Positions 17,896-28,092 of a stretch of 36,188 nt of DNA are shown in pieces. The DNA is from Nitrosomonas eutropha (lineage in GTDB: Bacteria; Pseudomonadota; Gammaproteobacteria; Burkholderiales; Nitrosomonadaceae). A model generated the notes under the pieces. The model searched no databases and was not told the origin of the DNA. It saw only the letters and a program-made list of their open reading frames with translations. The translations under genes and the position numbers were made by a program. Within the stretch, counting starts at the first letter, position 1. The number at the start of each line of letters is the position of its first letter. The stretch covers positions 1-36,188 of the forward strand of contig NZ_QICQ01000028.1 in the NCBI RefSeq assembly GCF_003201195.1, written 5' to 3'.

Positions 17896-18261
17896 ATGAT
17901 AGTCAGGACGATATTGGTAGTCGATGACTCACCGACAGATCGCCACATTATTTCCAGCATACTGACCCAAAACGGGTATCAGGTAGGTGTGGCTGAAAGT
18001 GGTGAGGAAGGTGTTACCAAGGCCCGAGAAACTTGGCCTGATCTGGTTTTGATGGATGTAGTAATGCCCGGCATCAACGGCTATCAAGCAACACGCATGC
18101 TTGCACGAGATAGTGCAACTCGCCATATTCCTATCATCCTGTGCACAACCAAAGATCAACAAACCGATAAAATCTGGGGGCTGCGGCAAGGTGCGCAGGA
18201 TTATATTACCAAGCCAGTTATGGCTGCAGAATTACTGCAAAAAATTGCCAGACTGAGTTAA
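17896..18261 (+). CDS. pilH: Single-domain response regulator, PilH/PilG type
   Basis: 121 residues, a stand-alone receiver domain with no output domain. The acid pocket is Asp10-Asp11, the phosphorylated residue Asp54 (LVLMDVVMPG), with Thr84 and Lys106 (ITKPV) completing the site. The sequence and the following CheW-like gene suggest the Pil-Chp chemosensory system that controls twitching motility. Naming it PilH rather than PilG is uncertain. A weak sigma-28-like element lies at 17809-17835. The gap to the CheW-like gene is 28 bp. Confidence 0.85.
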   Translation: MIVRTILVVDDSPTDRHIISSILTQNGYQVGVAESGEEGVTKARETWPDLVLMDVVMPGINGYQATRMLARDSATRHIPIILCTTKDQQTDKIWGLRQGAQDYITKPVMAAELLQKIARLS

Positions 18262-18289
18262 TGTTTAAAAACAGATCACGCTGAATACC

Positions 18290-19719
<1,430 letters not shown>

Positions 19720-19730
19720 AGAACAAACTG

Positions 19731-19749
19731 GAGCAGAGGTAATCTGCTC
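19731..19749 (+). terminator. Weak hairpin terminator after argB
   Basis: GAGCAGA (19731-19737) pairs with TCTGCTC (19743-19749) around a 5-base loop, 12 bp after the argB stop. The tail TGCCTTGATT has few Ts, so termination would be weak. Confidence 0.4.
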
Positions 19750-19894
19750 TGCCTTGATTCACTGAAGGGAGAGGTTGCTTGTCTTGGAAGACTTCTTTGA
19801 ACAGGCTCTAAAAACATCTAAGGAGTCTCTGCACAAATCCTTTGATAAGATTTGTTATTTATCTTTTTTCTATTGTCATCACTCATGTGACCAG

Positions 19895-20659
19895 ATGAGT
19901 TTCAGTGGTCTTGAACAAGCCCACAAGAAGAAGGTCACGCGGCGAGAGTGATTTTTTGTACAGATTGAGCGTTTGCTTCTCTGGTCAGAGCTTGTTGTCC
20001 TGATCGAACCGTATTGCCCGACAAGTGGGCATCGTGGCGAACAACCACTGCAATTGAAAAGTATGTTGCGCGTGCATATTGTCCAAATTGCCTACAACTA
20101 CTCTGATCCGGACATGGAAGATGCACTTGATGAGATTGCCAGCCTGATTGCCGCACCGCCTTCTACCAGGAGTACTGAAGGCAAACGTGATTCTGAAATG
20201 TACTCAAGCAAGCAAAAAAGGCAACCCATGACATTTTGGTGCCAACACTGCTGTGTGGCGAAGAAACGGTTATCCTGGGTGATATCGGCTACCAGGGCTT
20301 GCAAAAGTGCCCGGAGATGCAGACAGAAGCCACCGCTTCAATCAAAGCCATCGTTATTGCACCACGTCCTGGGGAAACTCAAGCAATTAAAAGCTGAGAG
20401 TAACTGCAAAATTTCATGCCCGCTCCTGGCCTTGCATCGCAAAGTAGCGGGATATGCGCCAAAGTGGAATCTGTGTTCCGGGATATGAAAGTTCGCTTTG
20501 GTGATGCAAGCTACGCTATCGCAGTTTGGCAAAAAATCAGAGCCGCTTTCTGCCCGGCCGCTCTGTCTGATAGTATTGCATGGTGAGGCGTATTTGCACC
20601 GTAACGGGATAGTGCGTTTTGAAACAGAAATAGCCAGAAAAAAGCTATTTTGTGCCTAA
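19895..20659 (+). pseudogene. IS5-family transposase, decayed
   Basis: Remnant of an IS5-family (IS5-group) transposase. The N-terminus (MSFSGLEQAHKKKVTRRE) hits a TGA at 19949. The same frame then gives LIEPYCPTSGHRG, SMLRVHIVQIAYNYSDPDMEDALDE, matching the usual helix-rich N-terminal domain. Later similarity moves between frames: ILGDIGYQGLQKCPEMQTEA, AKVESVFRDMKVRFG, LRYRSLAKNQSRF and a C-terminal tail ending at TAA 20657. At least one stop, several frameshifts and an internal deletion make it non-functional. The left element end may be near 19822, where ggagtctctgcacaaat resembles IS5-group termini. I see no matching right end. Confidence 0.82.
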
Positions 20660-20992
20660 AATTGATAAAATCTCAGGAAAATTTAAATAAATCATGGCTT
20701 TTGGATCAATGATTATTGGTACAGATGTACCTTAAACCCGTTTACATCAAAACTTTCTACTCGTATTTTGCAAATCTCGCGCATGCTCAGGAAAAGAAAA
20801 ATCTAATTTTTTTGAAGTTTAGTCACTGATTAAGTAGAATTATCAAACTGTTGTTTAAATACTTACAAAAGCAACAGGTTTATCAATGCGATTCGATACA
20901 ACATCGATGCATAAGTTCTAAGCTGATCCCTTGCCTTACTTCCCCGTTCTACACTGAAAACGTTGCAAGAAGGCTTTACCCACAAGGAAATT
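20660..20992 (+). other. AT-rich leader upstream of rpsF
   Basis: 333 bp between the decayed transposase and rpsF. It has no convincing gene. The frame running into rpsF from 20963 lacks conserved sequence. It contains one good sigma-70 promoter candidate (20812-20840), leaving a leader of about 145 bases for the S6 operon. That is long enough for a regulatory structure such as the S6:S18 mRNA-binding motif; I could not verify one by eye. Confidence 0.45.
20812..20840 (+). promoter_or_regulatory. Sigma-70 promoter candidate for rpsF operon
   Basis: TTGAAG (20812-20817), a 17-base spacer, then TAGAAT (20835-20840). These match TTGACA and TATAAT at 4 of 6 and 5 of 6, with ideal spacing. The region just upstream is an A/T-rich tract (aaaagaaaaatctaattttt), which would serve as an UP element. 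It would drive rpsF, priB, rpsR and rplI. Confidence 0.55.
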
Positions 20993-21427
20993 ATGAGACA
21001 TTACGAAATTATATTTATTGTTCACCCAGACCAAAGCGAGCAGGTATCTGCCATGATTGAGCGCTATAGTAATATGATCACTGAAAGGTCTGGAGGAATT
21101 CACCGATTGGAAGACTGGGGACGCAGACAACTCACTTATCCCATACAAAAACTGCATAAAGCGCACTATATTTTAATGAATATCGAATGCGATCAAGAAT
21201 CTCTTAATGAATTGGAGCACAGCTTCAAATTTAATGACGCCATTCTTCGCCATCTTGTTATCCGTATGAATGGCCCGGTTACAACCCCTTCCCCTATGAT
21301 GCAAGATGACAAATCGAAACCCGATGAAAATAGCAGGGGCACTGCGGCTCCCACAGTGAACGTAGCCGATGATTCGGCTAGTGGCGCACAAGTAGTAGCA
21401 GCTGAGGAAAACGATACCCAATCCTGA
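20993..21427 (+). CDS. rpsF: 30S ribosomal protein S6
   Basis: 144 residues. S6 binds S18 on the 30S platform. The core [25 protein letters not shown] and [25 protein letters not shown] is canonical. The C-terminus beyond about residue 100 is a long, acidic, low-complexity tail, as is common in proteobacterial S6. I start at ATG 20993 because ACAAGGAAAT lies just upstream and the family begins with MRHYE. It lies one base upstream of priB. Confidence 0.96.
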   Translation: MRHYEIIFIVHPDQSEQVSAMIERYSNMITERSGGIHRLEDWGRRQLTYPIQKLHKAHYILMNIECDQESLNELEHSFKFNDAILRHLVIRMNGPVTTPSPMMQDDKSKPDENSRGTAAPTVNVADDSASGAQVVAAEENDTQS

Positions 21428-21428
21428 T

Positions 21429-21737
21429 ATGAGGTTTCCACCGAACCTGAATCAGGTGATTATCGGTGGAAAGATTGTTGATCTGAATACACCTCGCTAT
21501 ACGCCTGTCGGTATTATGATTGCCGAGTTTAGACTGAGCCATGTTTCCAGCCAGGAGGAAGTTGGCATCCAGCGCAAGATTGAATTTGAACTTGCGGCAA
21601 TCGCCATGGCAGACATGGCTGAAAAAATTGTTCGCATGGGACCTGGCAGTCATGTCGAACTTACCGGCTTCATGACAAAAAAAAACCGCTTAAGTAACCA
21701 GCTTGTTTTGCATGTTAGTGATGCCAGAATTATCTGA
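21429..21737 (+). CDS. priB: Primosomal replication protein N
   Basis: 102 residues, a single-stranded-DNA-binding OB-fold protein that helps PriA reload DnaB at stalled forks. NQVIIGGKIVDLNTPRYTPVGIMIAEFRLSH and the C-terminal LTGFMTKKNRLSNQLVLHV fit PriB. The ATG is one base past the rpsF stop, so translation is coupled. The order rpsF-priB-rpsR-rplI is standard for gamma- and betaproteobacteria, and here dnaB follows soon after. Confidence 0.94.
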   Translation: MRFPPNLNQVIIGGKIVDLNTPRYTPVGIMIAEFRLSHVSSQEEVGIQRKIEFELAAIAMADMAEKIVRMGPGSHVELTGFMTKKNRLSNQLVLHVSDARII

Positions 21738-21778
21738 AAATAAATACCAAATATAGACGCTCTTAATGGAGAAATAAT

Positions 21779-22057
21779 ATGAGATTTTCAAGAAACAAAG
21801 ATGCAAAGAACAAGATGAAGGACCGGATGGCAAATCGGCCACTATTCAAACGCAAAAAATTCTGTCGGTTTACAGCTGAGGGAATTAAAAAAATAGACTA
21901 TAAAGATGTTGATCTGCTGAAAGATTTTATCAGCGAGAATGGCAGAATTATACCGGCTCGAATTACAGGTACACGCTCATACTATCAACGTCAATTAAAC
22001 TTGGCTATCGAACGCGCTCGTTTCCTGGCGTTATTACCCTATACTGATCAGCACTAA
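21779..22057 (+). CDS. rpsR: 30S ribosomal protein S18
   Basis: 92 residues. [69 protein letters not shown] is canonical S18, with one Cys in the N-terminal KKFCRF motif. The N-terminus carries an extra basic stretch ([19 protein letters not shown]) ahead of the usual start of homology, so the protein is longer than the roughly 75 residues of E. coli S18. TGGAGAAATAAT gives a good ribosome binding site for ATG 21779; an internal start at the later methionines is possible. Confidence 0.95.
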   Translation: MRFSRNKDAKNKMKDRMANRPLFKRKKFCRFTAEGIKKIDYKDVDLLKDFISENGRIIPARITGTRSYYQRQLNLAIERARFLALLPYTDQH

Positions 22058-22075
22058 GCAATCGGGAGAAACAGC

Positions 22076-22531
22076 ATGCAAGTAATTTTGTTAGAGAAAA
22101 TCGTCAAGCTTGGTTCACTGGGCAGTATTGTGAATGTCAAGCCAGGGTATGCTCGCAATTATCTGATCCCTCAGGGAAAAGCAAAGAGAGCAACCGAAAG
22201 GGTTATAGCCGAATTTGAAACACAACGCGCGGAGCTGGAAAAGAAACAAGCCGATATTTTAGATGCAGCGGGCGCACAGGCAGCAAAACTGGATGGACTA
22301 CTCATACAAATCTCCCAGAAAGCAGGTGTGGATGGCAAACTTTTTGGATCAGTCACCAGTGCAAATATTGCCGAGGAGTTGTGCAAACAGGATTTTGCAA
22401 TTGAAAAATCCATGATTCGTATGCCTGAGGGACAAATCAAACAAGTAGGTGATTATACGGTTATCGTTGTACTGCATAACGAGGTATCGGCTCATATTAC
22501 TGTATCGGTGTTAGGCGAAACAACAAACTGA
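22076..22531 (+). CDS. rplI: 50S ribosomal protein L9
   Basis: 151 residues. The N-terminal rRNA-binding domain [36 protein letters not shown] is unmistakable. A long helix (about 45-75) joins it to the C-terminal domain with [17 protein letters not shown]. The ATG follows CGGGAGAAACAGC. It ends the operon and is followed by an intrinsic terminator. Confidence 0.97.
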
Positions 22532-22550
22532 CATCACTGGGTAAAGACCA

Positions 22551-22584
22551 AACAAAAAAAGGACTACCCGGTCCTTTTTTTGTT
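22551..22584 (+). terminator. Intrinsic terminator after rplI
   Basis: AACAAAAAAAGGAC (22551-22564) pairs with GTCCTTTTTTTGTT (22571-22584) around a 6-base loop. The T run is part of the stem's 3' arm. It separates the ribosomal operon from dnaB. Confidence 0.9.
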
Positions 22585-22636
22585 TCTCCATCAGACACTA
22601 CCATCCGACCCTGGCTATTAGCCACCATTAATTCAC

Positions 22637-24034
22637 ATGAATCCATCCACTACCAACTTTATTCAGAACCTTGCTGATAACAGTATTTACAAGCTCCCGC
22701 CCCACTCCATCGAGGCTGAACAATCCGTCCTTGGTGGACTCATGCTGGATAATCAGGCATGGGACAAAGTAGCGGACATCATTATCGAGAGTGATTTCTA
22801 TCGCCAGGATCATCAACTCATTTACCAACACATCTGCCGGCTTATAGAACAAAGTAAGCCGGCAGATGTAATAACTGTTGCAGAATCTCTTGAAAATGCG
22901 GCCCAACTGCAACACGCGGGTGGGCTAGCCTATATCGGTGCCATTGCACAGAATACTCCGTCTGCAGCCAACATCCGCCGTTATGCGGAAATCGTACGGG
23001 AACGTTCAATCATGCGCAAGCTGGCGCAAGTCAGCACACAAATAACTGATTCAGCTTACAATCCTGCAGGCCGTTCTGCGGGTGATCTGCTGGATGAAGC
23101 AGAAAGCAGAATATTTGAAATCGCTGAACAAAGTGCGCACGGGAAACAAGGATTTGTTGATATCCAACCATTGCTCAAGCAAGTAGTTGAGCGAATCGAG
23201 ATGCTCTATAACCGGAGCAATCCCAGCGATATTACCGGCATTCCATCCGGCTTCAGCGATCTCGATCAAAAAACTTCTGGTTTCCAAGCCGGTGACCTGA
23301 TCATCGTTGCCGGGCGACCTTCGATGGGAAAAACCGCCTTTGCGCTCAATATCGGAGAACATGTCGCACTGGAAGCTGGCAAACCAGTGGCAGTGTTCAG
23401 TATGGAAATGGGGGGCGCACAGCTTGCCATGCGTATGTTGGGCTCAATCGGGCGATTGGATCAACACAAAGTACGCACAGGCCAACTGGATGATGATGAC
23501 TGGCCCAGACTCACCCATGCATTGGGAAAGCTAAACGATGCGCCGATATTTATTGATGAAAGTGCTGCACTGAACTCTCTGGAGCTGCGTGCCCGCGCTC
23601 GGCGTTTGTATCGTCAGCATGAAGGGCTGGGGCTCATCATTATTGACTACCTGCAACTCATGTCATCAACCTCGCCCAACAGTGAAAGCCGCGCCGCCGA
23701 AATTTCAGAGATTTCACGCTCACTGAAGGCACTGGCAAAAGAATTGCAGGTTCCCGTAATCGCTTTGTCGCAGCTGAATCGTGGCCTCGAACAACGCCCC
23801 AACAAACGTCCGATTATGTCTGATTTGCGTGAATCAGGCGCTATCGAACAGGATGCAGATGTTATTTTGTTTATTTATCGGGATGAAGTTTATAATCCGG
23901 ATACTCAGGACAAGGGTATTGCTGAAATTATCATCGGCAAGCAGCGTAACGGGCCGATTGGCAAAGTTGATCTGACTTTTCTGGGCGAATTTACAAGATT
24001 TGAAAATTGTGCACGTACCGCTGACTATTACTGA
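22637..24034 (+). CDS. dnaB: Replicative DNA helicase DnaB
   Basis: 465 residues, the hexameric helicase that unwinds the fork and binds primase. The N-terminal domain (about 20-120) contains PPHSIEAEQSVLGGLMLDN. The RecA-like C-terminal domain has Walker A GRPSMGKT (226-233), Walker B LIIIDYLQL (333-341) and the SQLNRGLEQRPNKRP arginine-finger stretch. No intein is present. No clear ribosome binding site precedes ATG 22637. The 3' end is 18 bp from the convergent comM. Confidence 0.97.
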   Translation: MNPSTTNFIQNLADNSIYKLPPHSIEAEQSVLGGLMLDNQAWDKVADIIIESDFYRQDHQLIYQHICRLIEQSKPADVITVAESLENAAQLQHAGGLAYIGAIAQNTPSAANIRRYAEIVRERSIMRKLAQVSTQITDSAYNPAGRSAGDLLDEAESRIFEIAEQSAHGKQGFVDIQPLLKQVVERIEMLYNRSNPSDITGIPSGFSDLDQKTSGFQAGDLIIVAGRPSMGKTAFALNIGEHVALEAGKPVAVFSMEMGGAQLAMRMLGSIGRLDQHKVRTGQLDDDDWPRLTHALGKLNDAPIFIDESAALNSLELRARARRLYRQHEGLGLIIIDYLQLMSSTSPNSESRAAEISEISRSLKALAKELQVPVIALSQLNRGLEQRPNKRPIMSDLRESGAIEQDADVILFIYRDEVYNPDTQDKGIAEIIIGKQRNGPIGKVDLTFLGEFTRFENCARTADYY

Positions 24035-24052
24035 TTCAACCTGTCCGAACAA

Positions 24053-25552
24053 TTAATTTATACCCATACGGCGGTACTGAATAGCTTCCGCCACATGCTT
24101 TCCCAAAATAGGTTTACTGCCTGACAAATCTGCAATGGTTCGAGCCAGCTTCAGTATTCTGTGATAAGCCCGTGCTGAGATATTCAAATGGGTCATGGCT
24201 CGTTCCAGCATACGCTTCCCCTCCGCATCCAGAACACAATATTTTTCAATTTCCTGCACCCCTAACCTCGTATTGGGTACGTGTTGACGATTTAACTGAC
24301 GTTGCCGGGCAACCAACGTTCGTTCTCGAATAACAGCGCTGGATTCACCCGGACCGGGGCGCAACATATCCTCCTTCGGCAAAGCAGGGACTTCAATCTG
24401 AATATCGATTCGATCCAGCAACGGACCGGAAACCTTGCCACGATAACGCGCTACCTGATCAGGTGTACAACGACATTTATTGGTGTAATGCCCCAAATAC
24501 CCGCATGGACATGGGTTCATTGCAGCAATAAGTTGAAATCTGGCTGGAAAATCTGCTCGGCGTGCAGCGCGTGAAATGGTAATGTGACCGGATTCAAGCG
24601 GTTCACGCAGCACCTCCAGAACCCGCCGATCAAATTCGGGTAACTCATCAAGAAACAGCACTCCATGCATGGCCAGTGAAATCTCACCCGGGCGTGGAAT
24701 ACTGCCCCCACCCACCAATGCCACGGCCGAGGCAGTATGATGGGGTGACCGAAACGGGCGACGCTTCCAGTTAGCCAGATCAAAACTGCCACTCCCCAAA
24801 GATTGAATGGCAGCCGATTCCAGCGCCTCCTGTCCGGTCATGGGCGGCAAAATTCCCGGGATACGCTTGGCTAACATGGTTTTTCCCGTGCCCGGTGGGC
24901 CAATCATCAGCACACTGTGTCCACCTGCAGCAGCGATCTCCAACGCGCGCCTGGCCTGCATCTGCCCTTTGACATCTCCCATGTCCGGATAATCATTTGA
25001 TTCTAACTCAGCCGATCCACCACGATAAGGTTGCCATGGCTCCTGCCCAGTCAGATATGCACACAGCTGCAGCAGCGAAGCAGCAGGATAGATAGTCGCC
25101 TCTTTGACCAGTGCTGCTTCGCCGGCATTTTGCTCTGGCAAAACGAAACTGCGGCCTGAACGGGAGGCACTGTAAGTCATGGCCAGTGCGCCACGAATCG
25201 GGCGCAGGCGACCATCAAGAGACAACTCCCCTGCCCATTCATACTGATCGAGTTTATTTGCAGGAATCTGCCCGGTTGCCGCTAAGATGCCCAGCGCGAT
25301 AGGCAAATCGAAACGCCCGCTTTCCTTGGGTAAATCAGCCGGTGCAAGATTAACCGTAATACGCCGGGCAGGAAATTTGAATCGTCCATTCTGCAGTGCG
25401 GCGCGCACCCTGTCTTTACTTTCCCTGACTTCCGTTTCCGGAAGCCCAACGATAGTAAATTTTGGTAAACCGTTAGCAAGATGCACCTCTACGGTCACTA
25501 GCGGCGCGTCCACTCCACACAATGCACGGCTATACAGAATAGCCAGAGACAT
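24053..25552 (-). CDS. comM: Mg-chelatase-like AAA+ helicase ComM/YifB
   Basis: 499 residues, a hexameric AAA+ helicase that promotes branch migration during natural transformation. An N-terminal lon-like fold (SLAILYSRALCGVDAPLVTVEVHLANGLP) is followed by the Mg_chelatase AAA domain with Walker A GPPGTGKT (218-225), the LFLDELPEF Walker B and the Zn-like NPCPCGYLGHYTNKCRCTPDQ insertion. The C-terminal lid has LNISARAYHRILKLARTIADLSG. It is intact here. It converges on dnaB and lies 65 bp downstream of ubiK. Confidence 0.95.
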   Translation of the reverse strand: MSLAILYSRALCGVDAPLVTVEVHLANGLPKFTIVGLPETEVRESKDRVRAALQNGRFKFPARRITVNLAPADLPKESGRFDLPIALGILAATGQIPANKLDQYEWAGELSLDGRLRPIRGALAMTYSASRSGRSFVLPEQNAGEAALVKEATIYPAASLLQLCAYLTGQEPWQPYRGGSAELESNDYPDMGDVKGQMQARRALEIAAAGGHSVLMIGPPGTGKTMLAKRIPGILPPMTGQEALESAAIQSLGSGSFDLANWKRRPFRSPHHTASAVALVGGGSIPRPGEISLAMHGVLFLDELPEFDRRVLEVLREPLESGHITISRAARRADFPARFQLIAAMNPCPCGYLGHYTNKCRCTPDQVARYRGKVSGPLLDRIDIQIEVPALPKEDMLRPGPGESSAVIRERTLVARQRQLNRQHVPNTRLGVQEIEKYCVLDAEGKRMLERAMTHLNISARAYHRILKLARTIADLSGSKPILGKHVAEAIQYRRMGIN

Positions 25553-25617
25553 AAAGGAACACGATCAAAGCATGGTGAGCCAGTGCTTCACCAGAAAAAA
25601 TGTAACAAATCTCAGCA

Positions 25618-25926
25618 CTACCTGTCATTGGCCGATCCGGGGCCAGAAGTATCCATTACATCTTCTACGGTACCTTCAACCATTGTTGATGGATGTGCCT
25701 GCTGCTCCAGTTTGTTCACCTTCTCTTCCAATTCAGCCAGCCTGATACGCGTACGCTTGATCACTTCCTGTTGCACATCGAATTCTTCCCGCGTGACCAA
25801 ATCCAGCCGGGAAAAAATACCCATCAACATGGCGCGCATATTTTTCTCGATATCTTTAGCCGGGCTGCCCGCTAAGATTTCATTAACCTTGCTGCCGATT
25901 TCATCCAGTACATTTTTATTCAGCAT
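25618..25926 (-). CDS. ubiK: Ubiquinone biosynthesis accessory factor UbiK (YqiC/BMFP family)
   Basis: 102 residues. The N-terminal amphipathic segment (LDEIGSKVNEILAGSPAKDIEKNMRAML) and the coiled coil REEFDVQQEVIKRTRIRLAELEEKVNKLE match the BMFP family. In E. coli UbiK works with UbiJ in aerobic ubiquinone synthesis. The last 25 residues are unstructured and low in complexity. It is divergent from amgK. Confidence 0.9.
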   Translation of the reverse strand: MLNKNVLDEIGSKVNEILAGSPAKDIEKNMRAMLMGIFSRLDLVTREEFDVQQEVIKRTRIRLAELEEKVNKLEQQAHPSTMVEGTVEDVMDTSGPGSANDR

Positions 25927-26090
25927 TTTTTCTCTCCATTAAATTTCAAAGTTTTATTATCGGCTTCCGGGATAAAATCTCATATTTTAAACGAACAGGC
26001 AAACACAAATCGGCAGCTCCTGCCCGAACTATCGGACAGCATACAGCTGCATTATCCATTCCTTAACCTACCTTCAACCAATAAGTTTTA

Positions 26091-27089
26091 ATGGACCGTC
26101 TGCAACTTCTGGAGTACTGGCTGAAAACCCTCTACCCCGATCAGCCCTTCACTTTGTCGCCTGCCTCGGCAGATGCCAGTTTTCGCCGCTATTTTCGTGT
26201 AGCTTTTCCCAGGGAAACACTGATTGCCATGGATGCACCGCCGCAACTGGAAGATTGCCGACCTTTCTTGCATGCCGCCAGTGTATTTGCGAAGGCATCC
26301 ATCCATGTGCCCGACATCGTCGCACAAAATCTGGATCAAGGCTTTTTGCTGTTATCCGATCTTGGTACCACTACTTATCTGCAAGCACTTACCACGGAGC
26401 CAGAAAATGCCAATCAGCTTTACCAGGATGCCATTGACACACTGATCAGGATACAAAGCGCCAGCCAAAAAAATATCTTCCCTGAGTATGATCAGACGTT
26501 GCTTTCCCGCGAGCTGGAACTTTTTCCTGATTGGTACATGACGCGCCATTTACACGTTACGCCGAATGATGACCAGAAAAACACACTCAGGGCAGCTTTC
26601 AATCTGATTCTCGACAATACCGTTGCGCAACCGCAGGTATTCGTACACCGCGACTACCATAGCCGCAATCTGATGGTATCTGTTCCCAATCCGGGGGTGA
26701 TCGACTTTCAGGATGCCGTTCTTGGTCCCATCACTTATGATCTGGTGTCCCTGTTCAAAGATGCCTACATCCACTGGGAAGAAGCACAGGTACTGGACTG
26801 GATAATCCGTTACTGGGAACGTGCACGCTGGAGCGGATTACCCGTTGCAGCCGATTTCTCCGGTTTCTACCGGGATTTTGAATGGATGGGTGTACAACGC
26901 CATCTCAAAGTGCTGGGAATTTTTTCCCGGCTGTACTATCGGGATCAGAAAGACGCCTATCTGCAAGACATGCCCGCAGTCATGCAATATCTACGAAAAA
27001 CCTGCGAACGCTATGGCGAGCTTCATCCGCTGGCCCGACTGCTGGATCAACTGGAAGAAAAAACACCTGCAACCGGTTATACTTTCTGA
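26091..27089 (+). CDS. amgK: N-acetylmuramate/N-acetylglucosamine anomeric kinase AmgK
   Basis: 332 residues, an aminoglycoside-phosphotransferase-fold kinase. In Pseudomonas, AmgK phosphorylates the anomeric carbon of MurNAc and GlcNAc for cell-wall recycling. The catalytic loop HRDYHSRN has Asp188 and Asn193, and DFQD (205-208) is the Mg-binding motif. SADASFRRYFRV is the expected N-terminal glycine-loop region. It lies 14 bp upstream of murU, and the pairing supports the assignment. The name rests on family and context. Confidence 0.9.
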   Translation: MDRLQLLEYWLKTLYPDQPFTLSPASADASFRRYFRVAFPRETLIAMDAPPQLEDCRPFLHAASVFAKASIHVPDIVAQNLDQGFLLLSDLGTTTYLQALTTEPENANQLYQDAIDTLIRIQSASQKNIFPEYDQTLLSRELELFPDWYMTRHLHVTPNDDQKNTLRAAFNLILDNTVAQPQVFVHRDYHSRNLMVSVPNPGVIDFQDAVLGPITYDLVSLFKDAYIHWEEAQVLDWIIRYWERARWSGLPVAADFSGFYRDFEWMGVQRHLKVLGIFSRLYYRDQKDAYLQDMPAVMQYLRKTCERYGELHPLARLLDQLEEKTPATGYTF

Positions 27090-27103
27090 CCGAGAAACAC
27101 CTG

Positions 27104-27829
27104 ATGTTCAAAATCATGATCCTGGCAGCTGGCAAAGGGGAACGCATGAAGCCGCTCACTGATACCTGCCCCAAACCATTGCTGCGGGCGGGTGGAAAAA
27201 TGCTGATCGAATATCATCTGGAGAAACTGGTACAGGCGGGTTTTTCCAGCGTTGTCATTAATCACGCCTATCTTGGCGACATGATTGAAGCTGCACTGCA
27301 GGATGGCAAACGCTATGGCCTCCATATCCAATATTCACCGGAATCCATCGTACTGGAAACCGCAGGCGGAATTACCAATGCACTACCACTGCTCACCAAC
27401 CCCGATAAACACCAGCCTTTTGCAGTTATCAACGCTGATATTTTCTGCGATATGGATTTCTCCACCCTGTGGCCGATTTTGCAACAGATGCAATCAAATT
27501 CAGAGCAAATATTGGCTCACCTGATCCTGGTAAATAACCCGCCACATCATCCAGAAGGTGATTTTTCGCTACATAACGGTTCCGACAAACTGGTTGAATC
27601 AACTTGTCCGGATTGCCGAAAACTCACTTTCAGCGGCATCGGGGTTTATCATCCCGCCCTTTTCAAAAATGTGCTCCCCAATCAAGCTGAAAAACTGGCT
27701 CCCCTGCTGCGCCAGGCTATTACTGCCGGAAAAGTTACCGGCTCACATTACTTAGGTATATGGATGGACATCGGCACCCCTAAACGCCTGCAACTGCTCG
27801 ATACCAAACTCAGGCAATCTGCGCTGTGA
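27104..27829 (+). CDS. murU: N-acetylmuramate-1-phosphate uridylyltransferase MurU
   Basis: 241 residues. MurU makes UDP-MurNAc from MurNAc-1-phosphate, bypassing MurA and thus fosfomycin inhibition. The nucleotidyltransferase signature LAAGKGERMKPLT lies at 7-19 with CPKPLL after it; INADIFCD marks the metal site. The frame is open upstream to 26882 through amgK, but ATG 27104 starts the conserved region. With amgK it makes a complete two-step shunt; NagZ and MurNAc-6-P phosphatase (MupP) are not in the window. Confidence 0.92.
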   Translation: MFKIMILAAGKGERMKPLTDTCPKPLLRAGGKMLIEYHLEKLVQAGFSSVVINHAYLGDMIEAALQDGKRYGLHIQYSPESIVLETAGGITNALPLLTNPDKHQPFAVINADIFCDMDFSTLWPILQQMQSNSEQILAHLILVNNPPHHPEGDFSLHNGSDKLVESTCPDCRKLTFSGIGVYHPALFKNVLPNQAEKLAPLLRQAITAGKVTGSHYLGIWMDIGTPKRLQLLDTKLRQSAL

Positions 27830-28092
27830 ACCTGTTTATGGTCTTCTGGGCAATATGTCAGGTGGATAAATTGCAGGGCTGGTATTGAGCAGTTGCAGTT
27901 GTATCTGGGTGAGTATTTGTTATCAAGGGTATGGGAATTGAGGTGGGTATAAGACCTTCTGTGTATGTGTTCTGATAGCAAATATTTGGTATTTTCGATA
28001 TTTTCGTAACCACATTTTCCTGTGCAGGATGCCTGTCATAATTTGCTGATGGCATGACAAATTAGTACAAACGAACTGAATTCATAATACAC

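Noticed and set aside
24302..24574. Plus-strand frames inside comM
   Set aside because: Antisense shadows of a well-conserved gene; no recognisable protein features.
28036..28062. Inverted repeat TGTCAT/ATGACA before the TDT transporter
   Set aside because: Only six base pairs with a long loop; expected by chance in AT-rich sequence.
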